From NCBI GenBank assembly GCA_028386065.3, contig JAKUCV010007535.1, forward strand, positions 55,705 through 119,704: DNA of 64,000 nucleotides, written 5' to 3'. Below, piece after piece: positions 23,701 to 37,035 of the stretch. Source of the stretch: Turnera subulata. Its lineage: Eukaryota; Streptophyta; Magnoliopsida; Malpighiales; Passifloraceae. The number at the start of each line of letters is the position of its first letter. Position 1 is the stretch's first letter. The notes beneath the pieces were generated by a model. It was not told the DNA's origin and did no database searches. It saw nothing but the letters and a program-made list of their open reading frames with translations. The position numbers were made by a program, and so were the translations under genes.

Positions 23701-26700
23701 ATGACACACAAATATATTCCAAATAAGGAGATATATAAAATCACATTTCTACAATGTCACATCCCTCCCGCCAGCACAAAAACATTATGGTGCAGAAAGT
23801 GGATGGCTGTAAAGTAGGGATTCACTCACCACCCTAGCAAGATCACCAACAGTTACAAGAACTCCACTCACGATTCCACTGTTTGCATTTACCCCAGTTC
23901 CCTCCAAAAGCCTTGCCACAAGAGCCTGCAAAATGAAAATCAAATGGGATGAATTGCTATAGCTCACAGAAGTATGCAAAAACTCTAACATCATATGCAA
24001 GTCAAACCTTGTGTATCGGGGCAATGTATGGAAGAATTAGTCGTTCGCAGTTGCGTATTAAACAACCCAATAACTTCGCACTTTCTTCTCTGCATTTGTT
24101 ATCTGCACTGCTTAAGTTGCAAGACATTTCAAGATGAGATACGTAATAACTTTGGGGGAAAAAAAAAAAAGAAAAGTAACACCCAAATCTGCAAGTAGCA
24201 AAACGTCTATGGTGGATTCAATTGTTCCATTTCACCTCTGTTTGAGATAGGTCAACAGCTGTATGAGATGTCGACGAAGTGCAGGAAGAACATAAGCGGG
24301 ATTTTTTTCTGATAACCGCCCAGCAACTGAGATAGCATACTCTCTAACATCAAAATCCTGTTAACAATTCTCGGAAAAAAAGAAAAAAAGGTTACAAAGC
24401 ACAATCCAACCTTTCAAAACGCAAGAAGGATTTAAGGAAGGGGAAGAGAAGTCAACAGAGAAGCGCTGCTCTTTAAATGAAGAACATGTAAACAAAAAGT
24501 CCAAACACTGAATTACACCCTCATCTATGGGAAAGGTGCTGCCTTCTCCAGCATTTTTTCCAACAAAATACTCAGTTTGAGTTCTCATACAATTAAAACT
24601 AGAAAAAAATATCTACCTAGCTTTCTGGAGTGGGATGTTGCTAAAAGCTCATAAGACACAACTCTAATGTCCAATTAATGAACTACCAGTCACCATTATA
24701 TGATTCAATCTCATGCATTCCAGAGCCAAAGAATTTCATTATTTCACTTGACCAACCCTAATTCTTTTTGCAAATGGAACCCTAACCCTAATAGCCTTAA
24801 ATACTCATTTGAAATCACCGGCCCATTCATGTCCCGCATCGTCCAGCCCAACAGAACAGGCGAACAGATTGATTTCCATCAATACCAGGATCATCCAATG
24901 TGACAAGGGACAAAATTCACGATTACATAATGTTCGACAACTCTTTTACAAGTACAAAAGCATGAAACCCATAGTATTGACTTCAAAAGGTTGCAAAGTG
25001 ATATATCCATTGCATACCTCATCATTCAATGCAGCAAAAACTGCACTAAGACTATCTGCCTGAGCCAGAAAATCGTCAAAACCTCTATTCCCATAAAGAG
25101 AGGAAAAAATAGATTGGCGAACAGTGACATCAGCATCTGCAACAGCTGCAATAAGAAGCTTCTCCACAAGCTGCATAATGCACAGGATCAGTTTGTAAGT
25201 CAAAGAAAACCTATCAACATATGATCTGTGGTTACGAATGCATGAAGCTCAATATCTATATCAACTGTTCACGCTGATGCAAACGAACAAGTTGCAACCA
25301 AGTAAAATCTGTTCATCACTTAAAGTTATCCAAAGACTGCATATAATCCAGAGCTACCACTCCTTCAGGCAGCTCAAATTTTGTATTTACACAAAAAGGA
25401 GTTATTACCATCAGCATTGTCATTTCAGCTGTTGGTAGCTACTATATTATTGCTTCAATGTCTTCAGAAGGCCTAATTGTAAATTTCCAATAGGGTTTCC
25501 AAATAGGATTAGCCTTTTGGTGCTTTTGGATGGGAAGAGAAAACAGGAATCAATATGTTGAAAAAATTCCAAGTGCAAATAATCAGGACAAGGAGAGTGA
25601 GACGATTGGCATTGGTAGATTCTTCTTCTTGTTTAAGTCTCAAACTAAACCTTAAGTTCTTTTTTTTATTCCTATAGGAGGGAAAGATTTACGGAACAGA
25701 GTTCATCAAGATCCAGAGAGATGCTGGCGTATGTAGTATTAAGAGAGAAAGGAAATAACAATTTTGGCAAGTTTTAGAATGCTAATTTCATTTGAGATTA
25801 CTACTCTATGCATCTCTTTGGCACATTACAGTGAACTTAAAAGAGAGAAAAGAAACACCAACAAACAACAGATAATCAACGTTGCTCATGGGCATCCAAG
25901 CAGCTAAAACTTACTGGCTCACTACAGTTCTTTACAACTACTTTCATATCTCAGATAATCTGAATGAACATTAAAGAACGAACCCAGGCTAGAGCAACTA
26001 ACACCACATAACAGGCCATTCAAGCACCTGCTTATAGAAACATTGCGCATGAATAGTATACCAATATGTTCAGAAATCCAACATACCACCACAAAAGCCC
26101 AAGAATCAAGTCAACCTGCAACTTCTTTCTTATTGAACAGAAAAACTCTCACTCCCCAACACATTAAACCATGCAGTCTAGTCTCTTTGAAGTGTCAACT
26201 CACATGTTACCTCAAGTATGGCAATAATTCCTTAGGTTCCAAACAACAGATGCAGACATAGGACATACAAGGTAAAGCAGGCGAATCCTATCGTGCTCAA
26301 GCTGTACCAAGTGCCATCCTAGTAGTTATATTGTAGCCAAACAAGGATTCCTACAAATAAGGAAAATTTCTAAAAAAATCTATTCCCTAAAAGGGGGAAG
26401 AGGGACCCTTTGATAAGTTATGATGTCTCTAGTGGGCATGCCACTTGGTATGTAGTGAGCAAAATAGTTTTTTTCCAATATTGCAAGCTGAAGGACTTGG
26501 GCCATGGAAACTGACAAAAACACTAAATTTGCATGAACATGCAGATAGATGTCCTTCAACAATGTAAACCTCAGAGATATGGAGAAAGCAAAACCTCCTC
26601 AACAAGGCGCCATCTCTTTCCCCCAGCTCGATTGGACCTGCTAGAACCAAACTGTGTAGATGAAATACCAGAAAAAGAATTCGCAACTAATTTGCAACAA

Positions 26701-29700
26701 CAGAGAGCTGCATCTTTTCTTGTGGCGCCATCCTCATCATCCAAGTATACCACAACAGATTCTCTGGCAAACTCAAGCAGCTCGTGACCCTAACATGCAA
26801 AAATAGCATCAGAACAGAAAATTAAACCTGCAACCAGGCTACAACATAGGCTGCAAATAACTAACCTTGAAATTAAAACGGGCCAGTGTCTGCAAAGCAA
26901 GTTGTACTAGGGCGGGACCACTAAGGTCTGAGACTTGCTGAGGTAAGCTTGCAGGACCCCCTCGAGGGACAGAAACAGATGGCCTCATCAGAGAATAATG
27001 GGATTTTGTAAGAACTAAAGAAATAGAATCAAGCAGTCGGTCTTGAATAGTCGGCAACAATGATGGAATACTGAAAAAGCAATCAATGCCATAGACAATT
27101 TCAATCACCAACTACAAGTACTTTAGAAGGAAAAGAAAAGGAAATGAAATTTGCAAAATGCAAATAAATGACCTATTTACCTAACAGTTATGTTCTCAAG
27201 AGCTTCAACAAGGGTGGGGGATAGACCCGCAGAGAGCATAATGTCTAAGAGGTCGCGAACATAGTTTTCCATAGGAGGCCCCATGGCTTTTGCAATGTTA
27301 CCAACGCAAGCTAGAGCCTCGAGTGAGGGCTTCCCCCTACGTGGAGCAATCTACAATGAGCATTAGAATAGCCGCAGTCAAAAGGACAGTTTGAAATGGG
27401 GAAAACGAAACAAGAATATAGAAAACTGTTAAGTCCCGGAATTGTAAAGATAAACAAAGGGAAAATATGCCGCACAAGGATAGTATCACTTACAGCATCA
27501 CGTAAATGAGGCGTTATTGTCGGCAAATAGTTGACCAGTTCTCCGTCCAAAGCACCTGCCATCTCTCCCAGGGCAATGAACCCACTACCACGTTCAGCAG
27601 GTATTCTCAACACTGCAAGAATATGATTCATGCAAATCTGCAAAGTAAAGAAAGATGATATTACTCATAATTGACTAACTTTTAAAACAGATGAGGTGCC
27701 TGTGCCCAAAGATACTGTAATCAACGTCTACTATAGTTTATGAAATAGGAAGAAATTTTACAAACCGTTAAGTAGTTTGTCACAAATCGATCCCTCAAAA
27801 AATGAGCAATGCGGGGTAGCAACGAAGTTATGCTAAGCCGAACGAGCCGATCCCGATGCTCTAGGTATCTGAGAACAATCTCAGCAACCTCTCTGTACCT
27901 AGACATCATGAACTCGCCCGTATTCCTGCCAATATAAGGTATCAATGACATATGCACTAACACAACCTGGTCAACCACTTGACCGATTTGAGCCTTAATG
28001 TCGATCCAGCATGAATCTTAGAGATTGACACATTTATCTTAACTGCCAGTATAAATCCACACAGTACGCATGCTAATGTAAGGTGGTATTATCCCCACAC
28101 ACCTGATGACATTTAGAAACAGTGACAAAAAACATATTTAATTATAAGAAATTGTCATCAAAAGTGCAGTGCCTTGAGGAATAAACAATTAGGGGCATAA
28201 GGAAAATCGTACCATTCAGTTAAAGAAACAAAAAATAGTGACACATAGGCAATGCTGAGCCTCATTCGCCTCTAGTTTGATGATTGTTCACAAAATCTCA
28301 GTCAAGATTTTTCTTGGGAAATAGCCAATAGAACTGAGAAACCCTTGCACTTTGAATTTTATTCTAGTTGCTTCCTTCTCTTGTGACAACCCCCCCATCC
28401 TCTCTCCTCCTCTAAAGTAAAGTAACTTCATTTATCAATAACAAAAAAACTTGGGCATATATAGACTTGCATCTCAACATGTTCCCAATACTCTTTCTTT
28501 TCTTTTCTTTTTCTTTTTTGTCGAGAGAACATAACTCAAAAGCCAGAAACTGTCAAACCATCACCTTCTCTACTGGATTCCAATTCTGACAAAAAATTAA
28601 ACCTTGCATTCACTATATACTATTATTGTACTGTGTTCACAAATAGCCCCAGCACTGCTTCTCTATCAGGGATACTACCAATCATAACAGCTTCCAGAAA
28701 GTACACATTCTCGTCAACAGTAACAGAACCAGACAATGAATAAGGAAACGATTAGCATGACAGAAGCCAAATACTTTATGTTTATGACTTAAATATCATG
28801 CTATTCAAGTAACACTGTGCACCAAATGAATCGATTCTAAATCAATCCTAACAGTATAAAGGACTCAAAGCAGACAGAATTGGCAAGTATATGAAAATTT
28901 TATCCTCATAAGAACCAGGAAGAAAAAGTGCAAGTATATTAGGTGGCTGTAAATATTCACACAGCTTTGAACCCAAATACCTTTATAGCAGAATTATTGT
29001 TGCTAATAAGAAAAGCAGAAACAAATTTCATTGGATTACAGCAAACAAGAGAACTTCAGACACACATGATTACACCTCCTTTTACGGCCAGAAATTGTAC
29101 CAACCTCAATAGCTCTCCAACAGCAAGTAGCGAACCATGAATGCTGTGAACAGGTGCATTTTTTCCCAATCCATCCTGAGTAGCCTCAAACATGCGATAA
29201 TACCTATGTAGAGCAATATAATATAGAACCAAAGGACATTATCAGAAAGTAACATGCAAACTGCAAGACAAACTCAAAACACATAGCATAAGTTCCAGAC
29301 TTAAAATCCACAATCATAACAGCACTGGAGTTGCCAACCATTAGGACATAAGACTCACTCACAATAGGACCATTCCATATAGGAGAAAATAAACAATAAA
29401 GAAATAATACATGAACAAGTTGCACAATTAGTTCAATAAGATCAGTACCACCAGTCAAAGTTTGAAGAATTTCATTGTAAATAATCAGGACATCTATGGC
29501 TAGGATAATGGGGTATCTAATCCTATTCACACCCCAAGCTTTCATATCTCAATATTATTGCCAGCCCAACAGAGTACTTTTGCATCCTTTCCGATCTCTA
29601 AGCATTCTGCCGCACCAACTGAATTCCTGCAATCGCTCTCACTCTAGCTTGGCAGTTTTAAGAATGGTATCTCATGAAATATCACATTTTAAAAGATTGA

Positions 29701-31014
29701 AGAAACTGTGTAGAAAGAGATGGAGAAACTACTATCACAGGGTAACTGCCCCAATAGAGGATTCTTGTGTAAGATAACTGATAAGAGGAAAAAGAATATT
29801 GCTCCAAAAATTCGTACACAAAAATAAAATATAACAATTTATTGGTCAATTTCTTGGACCCAAATTATCTAGAAATAGAAGTAGAATCTATCAGAAGATT
29901 CATCACTGACCATTGAACACGCCACCGTGTCTCTCGTTTTTCAATAACTCGCAGGCAAGCACGCAATGCCTCCACTGCCCTCTCTCTGACGGCCAGTGTT
30001 GGATGTCTCAATGCAACCCAGATAGCATCAACAAATTCAGATACATGAACATTGAACACCGTGGAAGCATTTTCTGCCATTTCCTGAAATCATCACATAT
30101 GCAGAAGAAAAAATTTTAGAACAGAAACATTTTAAGCAACTGAATAAAAACTGCCGCAAACACAACTCCGGGGATTGCTAAACAACAAAAAAAAGAAATA
30201 AATAAATAAAGCAACACTCACTTTCAAGATTAAAACAGCAGCAAAAAGGCGAAACTCTGCTCTATCTTTCTGAAGCCAATCCAGTGCCATTTTCACCTAA
30301 ATCAACAGCCACAAAAAAAAAAAAGTTTGAAGCACTTCACTTCTTGCAGGCACCCACACGTATACAAACGAACAGAGAAAAAAAAACAAAAACAAAAATA
30401 AACGCAGGTTCATTCACCCAACCTGAAACTCCACTTCGTCTGCAGTCATTGCCCCCCCTGCCCGAGCGAGATGCCCTAAAACTCTACTAGCAAGGATCAA
30501 CACTTCCGGATCCCGCTTCACTTCAAACACATTCCTCATATAACTCGAAAACCTCGAAACTTTGGAGGCATTCTCACCTAGCGCCACATCAATCAACTCA
30601 TCAATGGCCCTCAGCGCTCCCAAATTATCAGAGACCTCAGGACTATCCAACAAGTTGGAGATCCTATCGTACAACTGATCCATATACCGCGAGAACACCT
30701 CCCCACCATGATCACGCGCCCCTTCCTCCAGATGCTTCCTCAAGGCCAACCCCGCCCCCTCCTGAACCAACAAAAAACAAAACGCAATTTCAACAACTAC
30801 TTCAAAACTCAATTAGGAAGAGCGCTGAATTACTGCATAACCAGCTAGCGTAAGAGGAAACTAAAAAAGAAAGAGCAACGGTTACCACCTTAGGGTTGCC
30901 GCGGGTGCAGAGGTCCTGGAGGATGCGATTGAGAGCGTCCAAGCTGCTGCCGGCGCCGTGGCCGGCGGGTGACGGACCGTGGAATCGGAGGGAAGGAGAC
31001 GCGGTGGAGGCCAT
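7140..31014 (-). CDS. serine/threonine-protein kinase TOR (target of rapamycin), 57 exons
   Basis: TOR is the catalytic subunit of the TOR complex (with RAPTOR and LST8) and couples nutrient and hormone status to translation, growth and autophagy. I threaded 57 coding exons from the ATG at 31014 to a TGA at 7140-7142. All phases agree, giving 7,428 nt and 2,475 residues, the usual size for plant TOR. Order: N-terminal HEAT repeats (about 1-1250), FAT, FRB (about 1910-2030), PI3K-like kinase and C-terminal FATC. The catalytic loop reads GLGDRHPSN (Asp at about 2243), the Mg-binding loop HIDFGD (2260-2265), and the protein ends in the family hallmark GWCPFW. An in-frame ATG at 31035 is possible, but 31014 gives the MASTAS start. 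One intron has a GC donor. Introns carry an organellar rRNA fragment and a SINE relic. No lesion was seen, so the gene looks functional. Confidence 0.97.
10333..10417 (-). other. GC-AG intron of TOR (intron 46)
   Basis: The junction reads CAG then GCAAGA, with an AAACAG acceptor, in an 85-nt intron between the DLQ and SASPEL codons. Reading through brings in a stop, and no GT nearby keeps the conserved protein join. GCAAG after AG is the strongest known context for GC donors. Confidence 0.8.
11822..18527 (-). other. TOR exons 26-43: linker and FAT domain
   Basis: Exons: 18527-18342, 17985-17833, 17762-17610, 17434-17363, 17203-17069, 16951-16890, 16803-16706, 15702-15593, 15509-15336, 15220-15155, 15032-14964, 14843-14733, 14099-13959, 13876-13748, 13635-13470, 13367-13153, 12493-12287, 11935-11822. 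The FAT domain is an alpha-solenoid of TPR-like helices that clamps the kinase. Recognisable stretches are [19 protein letters not shown] (exon 28), [19 protein letters not shown] (exon 34) and [18 protein letters not shown] (exon 42). Confidence 0.88.
20511..20580 (+). mobile_element. SINE relic in TOR intron 19
   Basis: It contains GAGGTCCCGGGTTCGAGTCC, a pol III B box in the same context as the SINE head near 4455 (GAGGTCTCGGGTTCGAGTCT), preceded by a similar ACTCTTG...AAAAGCAAGA stretch. The A-box part is degraded. The two copies show that a tRNA-derived SINE family is dispersed in this genome. Confidence 0.5.
29490..29665 (-). pseudogene. plastid 16S rRNA fragment (NUPT) in TOR intron 4
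   Basis: The plus strand reads GGCTAGGATAATGGGGTATC and continues through TAATCCTATTCACACCCC, AGCTTTC, CCCAACAGAGTACTTT, CTTTCCGATCTCTAAGCATT and CTAGCTTGGCAGTTT. These are the complement of consecutive blocks of plastid-type 16S rRNA, in order, with substitutions and a small deletion. The rRNA sense is on the minus strand. Both ends fade into unrelated intron sequence. It is too short and diverged to be functional, and is a nuclear copy of organellar DNA. A mitochondrial source is less likely because the block order fits the plastid sequence I know better. Confidence 0.7.
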
Positions 31015-33752
31015 TTTGATTGGCGCCCCCCACAAAAGGAACTAAAACCCTAGCCTTCTAGTACCTATCGCTCTTAATCTGCGACTCCTCTCCCCAGAAA
31101 AATGTTTAATCCTTTGCGGTCTAACTATGCATACTGTTTTAGCCGAGTAGAGTAAGTTTTAGAGTGAAAGAGAGAGAGAGAGAGAAGAAAGAAAAAAATG
31201 AAGGTGGTGGTGGGGTTTGCGTTGGGTTGTTCTCGTTTGCGTTTATTTTTAGTTTTCAGGTGCGACGAGAAAAATGTAGACGTTATGTGCGACGCGTGGT
31301 GGTGTCTTATATGCAGCGCACCCAGAGTGTGGCAGGGTGTCGCTCCCTCTTTTTATACTTTCGGACCCAAAAAAAAAAAAACATTAGTGAATATTAATTA
31401 TCGCCACCTTTGAAATAAATCTAACGCTGCTTTTTTACCTTAACATTCTTTTTTATAGAAAATATAGCTCTTGCTAATTTGGTTGGTAAAGTTAAGAAAA
31501 AAATAAATTAAGAAAGAGGTGGAATGTAGAGTTATTGGGGAGATAATCAAGGATTGAACTAACTAATCAAAATATTATTTTGGTTGGAGAAGTTAAGAAA
31601 ATAAATTGAGGAACGACAATTTGGGAGAGATCGGGCTAAATATGCATAGGAAAAAGATCAGATAGCAGTACACCTTATTCAATTTGTTTATTTACTGGTT
31701 AGATTTGAGATGTATTTAGTTATTTTGCGCTCGTTTTCTCGTAGAGAGAAATTCTTTTTTTTTGTTTTAGAATCAGAGAAACATATTCTTCGCTAGTAAT
31801 GATTCTTTTTTTTTTCTCCGTCAATAGTACTAGTTTATCCGAGGTGGTAACTGGTACGTGGTGATTCTTTTACTTTTTTTTTATGATAAACCAGCGATTT
31901 ATTGAGATTCCCTGTAAATCAAAGGAATCCAGAGATTCTTGTAACAGAAACTTCTTTTAGCCTATGATGTAATGACTAACGACCGCGTCATTTTACACTT
32001 TGTAATAATTTTCCAAATCTTGGTCATGGAACAAAATCCTAAGTAGAGAGAATCAAATATTCTGTTTGAAAATATTCATCAAGTAGGCACTAGTTGACCC
32101 TAATTACATATGGTAGTTAATCTTAAGCGTATTATTTCGTTTTTGGATTTTATTAAATTTTTTTTTTTGGTAATATTGGATTTTATTAATTGTTTGTGTT
32201 TGAAAGGAAGAAATTCAATTCTATAAACATCACTAGCCACGTTTGCTTTTTTGTAAAATAACAAGTAGATCTGGGTGATTTGTACTGCATGCAGGTCAGC
32301 ATTTTTCCAGTTTGATGTAATTGTCTTCCGAACCAAAAGATAAAAGAAAAACACCAAAACGTGATGGTGAGGAAAAAAGATTGTAGAATGCGTCATGACA
32401 TGTCGTATTGGGAGGGAATAATCAATTCCGAGAAAACACAATTAATAGTTTCCCTTCCTTTCTCTGCAGCTCCTCTTGATCTTTCCATATTAAAGTTGTT
32501 CCTGTCTTGTGTCAAGTTAGGATGTTTAGTCAGAAATATATTCTTAAAAGCTGTATCATCATTACCTCTTTTTTACACAAGTATCATCATTACTTAATCT
32601 CCAAATCTGTTATTTGTACTACCCTTACTATCCTTATTTTGAGCAAAGAACTAATGACGATAAAAGTTTTGAAAATATCTTTCTGTTTATGAACACTAAA
32701 ACACATGACTTCTTGTTGCTAATAGGCAATAGCCTAACTAGGCACTTTCATTACTTCTCAGTTCCTTCTGGATCACCGAGGCAACAACAAATGAGTTTCG
32801 CCAGCAGAAAGCACGGACTCAAAGAACAAGTCCAGAGTCAGCTGCCTGGCCAAAGTCCTTTAATGGCTTGTTGTTATAGTCTGAAATGATCTTGCATTGG
32901 AATTCCAGCATAGTCACATCTTGCTCACTCCGTTGGTTTCTGCAGCACATCAAAGCAAGAGGAGTGGACGGATTTTAAATATTAGAAGCATAACTATCTT
33001 AAAAAGTTTAAACCGAACACGTATAGATATATTATAGGCATGTATTACTATTACATACATAAATCTTGATATTTCACTTTGAGCACTTAGATAGATGAGA
33101 CAAAGCAGGATTGGACGAAGATAACAAGTGAGAGAATGATAAGAGGAAACCGCATTTCTTTCGTCAATGCTATTTTTCTTTTTGTTGTTACGTGTTCTAT
33201 GTACATAGGAAACAAATTCAACTTCCCAGTGGCACTACAACAACAATATGGAGCAACTGGAACTGTTACTGTATAGCCTTAATTGATTTTATTGTAGTAA
33301 TTTAGAAACCTTGATTCTGTACAACCAGTGTTTTAGTTTAAAAATATCGGTGATTTGACATAAAGGGGGGATTGATTCCCCCACTCAATTCTTTTTTTGG
33401 TAATATAGGAATGACAGAATCACAAAATCAATTCTCCCATTCTTCACATTTGGGTTTTGCAGGGTAGATGGATGGATAGTATAAGTCTAGAAAGCGAATT
33501 TGCAGGTGTTATCATAAACGCAAGGAATTAGCGCAAAATATGCGATATAATAAAGGAAATCAACAATATATTGAACAAAGAATAAGAACCACAAGAATCA
33601 ACATCAACAACAGTTTGGTCCTACGAATCAGTAGAGCAGCAGCAATGCAAGTCTGCAATAGCGTGGCTCAAATTACACTCTACAACCAAATCACTAGCTA
33701 AGTCAACAACTGAACACAGTGGCATTGTTAGAATCCTGTTCCATACACCGCG
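31015..33752. other. intergenic: TOR 5' region and downstream gene 3' flank
   Basis: 31015-31400 is the TOR upstream and leader region. It contains a (GA)n tract at about 31168-31190, which is CT-rich on the TOR sense strand as is common in plant leaders. 31400-33700 is A/T-rich with poly-T runs. A frame at 32614-32889 has no domain and poor context. Nothing else is recognised. Confidence 0.5.
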
Positions 33753-36700
33753 TCACGGAGAAGTGACTTGCTTCCTGATTCTGCTAGAACGCCTAACTGG
33801 GGTAATCACCTCATCCTCTCCATTTCCCTTCAAAACCAAAGGAAGAAATCAAAATCAAAAACATAACAAACACAAAACTTGGTTTGCAGCCAGAATAACT
33901 CCATAATAATAATAATAACAACAATAACAAGCACTTACAAGCTTGCCGGCAATCCTTTCGTAAGTGGTGAAACTGCCGTATGAAGGTGAACCCATGGACA
34001 GAGAGTAATCTGATGAAGCCAGGGATTCTCTCCTGTAGTTCTTTCTTGGCTTTCTCTCTTGGCTTTGTGCTTCAGTTGTCGTCCTGTCCAGTAACTTCTT
34101 GCTTGATAGGCTGTTCTGGAAGCTGCTCATTTCTGATGGGCAGCATGACTCACTAACCATGTCAACTTCTGTCTGACAATTCGTTGACGACCGCCGTTCA
34201 TGTATTGCCTTATCAGAAACTGGCGTGGGGCTGTTATACATTTTCTTGGCGATTGGCACTTGGTTCAATGTTGCTGCAGCATTTGGAATTGTGGGTCTGT
34301 GACTCTTCATATGAATCAAAGCGAGGGTTGCAAGTGAACACAGAACAAGCAAGGAAATTCCCAGCCTTTTCTTCACAGCAAATATATCTTGCAATCTATC
34401 AACTGCAGAGGCCAGTTGTTCAGAACTTGGAGGACGCTCTATGGCAGCGTCAGAACGTAGGGTGGAGAGGTTTGTCTCTTCCGCAACAGACTCCTCAAGG
34501 GAAGGAGAACTCAAATCATCGAACCCTTGAAGTTCTTTCGAAGTAATTACTTCTAGTTGAGTTTCAGCAGCTAGCTCGGTTTGAACCCATTGCTCTTCAA
34601 TGTCTGCATTATTTTGCTGCTGGACGGTGCTGGCAGGAGCAGACCCTTGCATCACCACTTCTTCTTCAAAACTACCTGGTTCTCTTACTTTAGCCTGTGG
34701 ATCCACAAATACTTCTTCAGATTCTGTAACTCCTTGTTCGTCTGAGAACTCCAAGTTCTGATCAAATGCCTCGTTGTTTTCTTGTTCTACAAGTCCTTGG
34801 TCAATGCTATCTCCATCTAAAACTTCTTCAGTGCTCTCATAAGCTTCAGTTGGTTCGCTCTCTCCCACCAATGGGTTGATGTAAGCCTCTTGATCTCTTA
34901 TGGGCTCTAAAACATTCTTCTCGTACTCTGGTCTTACTCCTTCAAAGCTGTGATCAAACACGAGGTAACCATCAACCAATCCATTTTCAAGTAGAGTGGA
35001 CAAGTTGGCAAACTGTAGCGGACCAAGTTTGTGCCGTTCTGAGAAGCCGATAATCAAATTCCAACTGTAAGAAAAAGACTGATGTAACCACAGCTGCAAC
35101 TTTTGAAATGCTACTCCAAAGTGCTGTCGGCTAAACTCAGAGATTTCAGGTGGTAGATACAGCTCAGAGAAGCTCAAGTTATTAAGCACGGATGGTTCCA
35201 TGATAGGAGAATTAGCAACTAAAAGCCATAAACTGGCAGCAGCGAGGACCAAAAGCAAAGCGTTGACCTTTCTTCTTGTGAAGAAACCTGGCTTGGAAAC
35301 CCGTTTGTCTTCGCCAACAACTTTTACTTCAGTAACCTCGTCAGAGTCACTGATAGGTTCTGGTTCTGGTTCTGGTTCGGAGACAGGCAGTTCTAGCTCT
35401 TCCTGTTGCTCTACGCCCACCTCCTCTAATTTTTCCTTCTCTTCTTCTTCTTTTGGCAAACCATTTGAGGAAATATCTTCAGATTCTTTCACCGAACCAT
35501 CTGACTCTTCTTCAGTAAATTCAGAATCTGATAACACCTCAGATGCAAAACATTCCTCAAGTTTCTGTCCATCCTTTTCCTTGTTAAGATAAAGCTCGAC
35601 CCGTGGGTTAGGCCTGTAATGCAGAAACTGAGGTCTTGGCGATAGGTAATTCGTTTTGGGATCATAAGGAGGCACTGAGGGATCTGCATCAAGAGGAGCC
35701 AAAGCGGGACTGGTCCAAGTACCAGGATCCCTTGGACTAATCTTAAAACTAGGATCCAGATTGACACTGTCTCCATCAATTGTTAGATCAGCTGGTTTCG
35801 ACTCAAAATTAACACAATCATCTTCTGTACTTGAAGGGACACCAGAATCAATATCTCCGTGGCCCTCTTCGCCAAAGTAGGTGACCGTTGAATCAAAAGA
35901 GACCTCCTTCTTCTGATTCAGAACCTTTTGAGGCTTTGAATCCAAATCTTCCATCAAAGGGCTTTTCCCATCAGAGAACGAAATAGAAGTACGGGCTGGC
36001 TCATTCCTTTCAGACAAGATTCTCTTTCTTGGTGACGCGTTGACCTTTGATGCCGCAGAGATTGTTGGGGACATGAAGTTCTTGGTACCCTTGGAAGAAG
36101 CTGGCGATCGGACTTTGGCTTGCTTCCAGCTCGCTTCTTTACCGTTCTCTTTGTCCTCATGTTCACGCAGGGAAACCACCATGTTTTCTCTGCTAAATGA
36201 GTGTCTCCGAGGATAATCTGAACATCAAAGGAAACCAAATAAGGACCAGTGCACAGTGTTTTTCTATAATATGCACACGCAGTTTCTTAAATTTACCCAG
36301 GTTACTAAACTCCAAACTGACAAAACAAAATCTCCAATCCACCTAGTCCCAAGCAAAACAAATAGAAAACTGAACCAACAAGTCCTAGTTATACAGAAAT
36401 CATACAAATCAGTACCGGAACTTCAAACTTAAACCGAGAATTAGGTCCTCTGTGTTTTGCTAGAATGCATATCCAGTTTTCAACTTTCAATCCCTGTTAA
36501 AATAATACCCAAAATGATACTTTCTAATCCACCACTAAAAAAAATAAAATCTCTACCCACGAAATCTTTCTAACGGGGAACAGAAAATTGAACAAAGAGC
36601 AAAACTACTAAAGCCAAATCCTAATTAAACAGAAATTGACTTTTTCCTATAGTTTCTTGGCGACCTAAGTACACTTCCTAGTTCCTATCAAGAAGAAATT

Positions 36701-37035
36701 CCAAGAGCTGTAGATATTCAAGTAAATGGAAGGAGCCTAAATTCAATTAGCGAAAAAAGATAAATATTAAATACCACCAACATGACTGCAAACAATTAAA
36801 CTTGGAAAAAGGAAAAGAAAGAAGTTGAAGAAATCGAACCTGAAGGGCTGTTAACGGGGGTGTTAGGGTTGAAACCGATTCTTTGACCCGAGATAATCGA
36901 GGGTTTAGCAAATGGGCTTCCACTGAAACTCCTTCTCATAGGATTGCTGATCTCTGAGTTTCTTGAATTTGGGTTTGCTGGTCTGCTAGAAGCTTGATGG
37001 TTCTTGCCTGAAGAAGAAGGCGTTGTTGCGGCCAT
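33753..37035 (-). CDS. acidic two-span membrane protein, function unknown (849 aa)
   Basis: There are three exons with consistent phase: 37035-36840, 36217-33939 and 33827-33753 (GTTCGA and GTAAGT donors, CAG and AAG acceptors), giving 849 residues. The N-terminus is Ser/Pro/Asn-rich, with MRRSFSGSPFAKPS suggesting phosphorylation-prone disorder. A long Glu-rich acidic region, including alternating Glu-Pro, precedes a hydrophobic segment at about 384-402 (VNALLLVLAAASLWLLVA). A second acidic region follows, then another hydrophobic segment at about 684-700 (ISLLVLCSLATLALIHM). The tail is basic, ending RRSSRIRKQVTSP. I see no enzymatic motif. The pattern resembles plant-specific uncharacterised transmembrane proteins expressed from single-copy genes, but I cannot give a name. 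The leader has a (GA)n run near 37160-37185. Confidence 0.85.

Larger units (their letters stand above)
18644..31014 (-). other. TOR exons 1-25: HEAT-repeat region
   Basis: Exons in gene order, high to low coordinate: 31014-30889, 30761-30423, 30296-30222, 30083-29911, 29203-29105, 27925-27766, 27637-27494, 27350-27181, 27070-26866, 26789-26595, 25170-25018, 24357-24236, 24107-24008, 23925-23830, 23155-23025, 21916-21814, 21737-21555, 21481-21389, 21268-21233, 20444-20346, 20237-20139, 20057-19895, 19377-19253, 18960-18908, 18767-18644. Landmarks include [18 protein letters not shown] (exon 6) and LEVFGG at the exon 22 end. At exon 13 the acceptor could be three bases upstream; I chose CAG before TGCAG because it keeps the family length. 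Confidence 0.88.

Noticed and set aside
29490..29665. A functional rRNA gene in TOR
   Set aside because: Only about 175 bp, with indels and flanks unrelated to rRNA.
32614..32889. 91-codon plus-strand ORF
   Set aside because: A/T-rich with no domain, splice partner or promoter evidence.
35200..35592. Ser-rich plus-strand ORF of 130 codons
   Set aside because: It is the antisense shadow of the Glu-rich part of the 849-aa protein: reverse-complemented GAA/GAG codons read as Ser-rich sequence.
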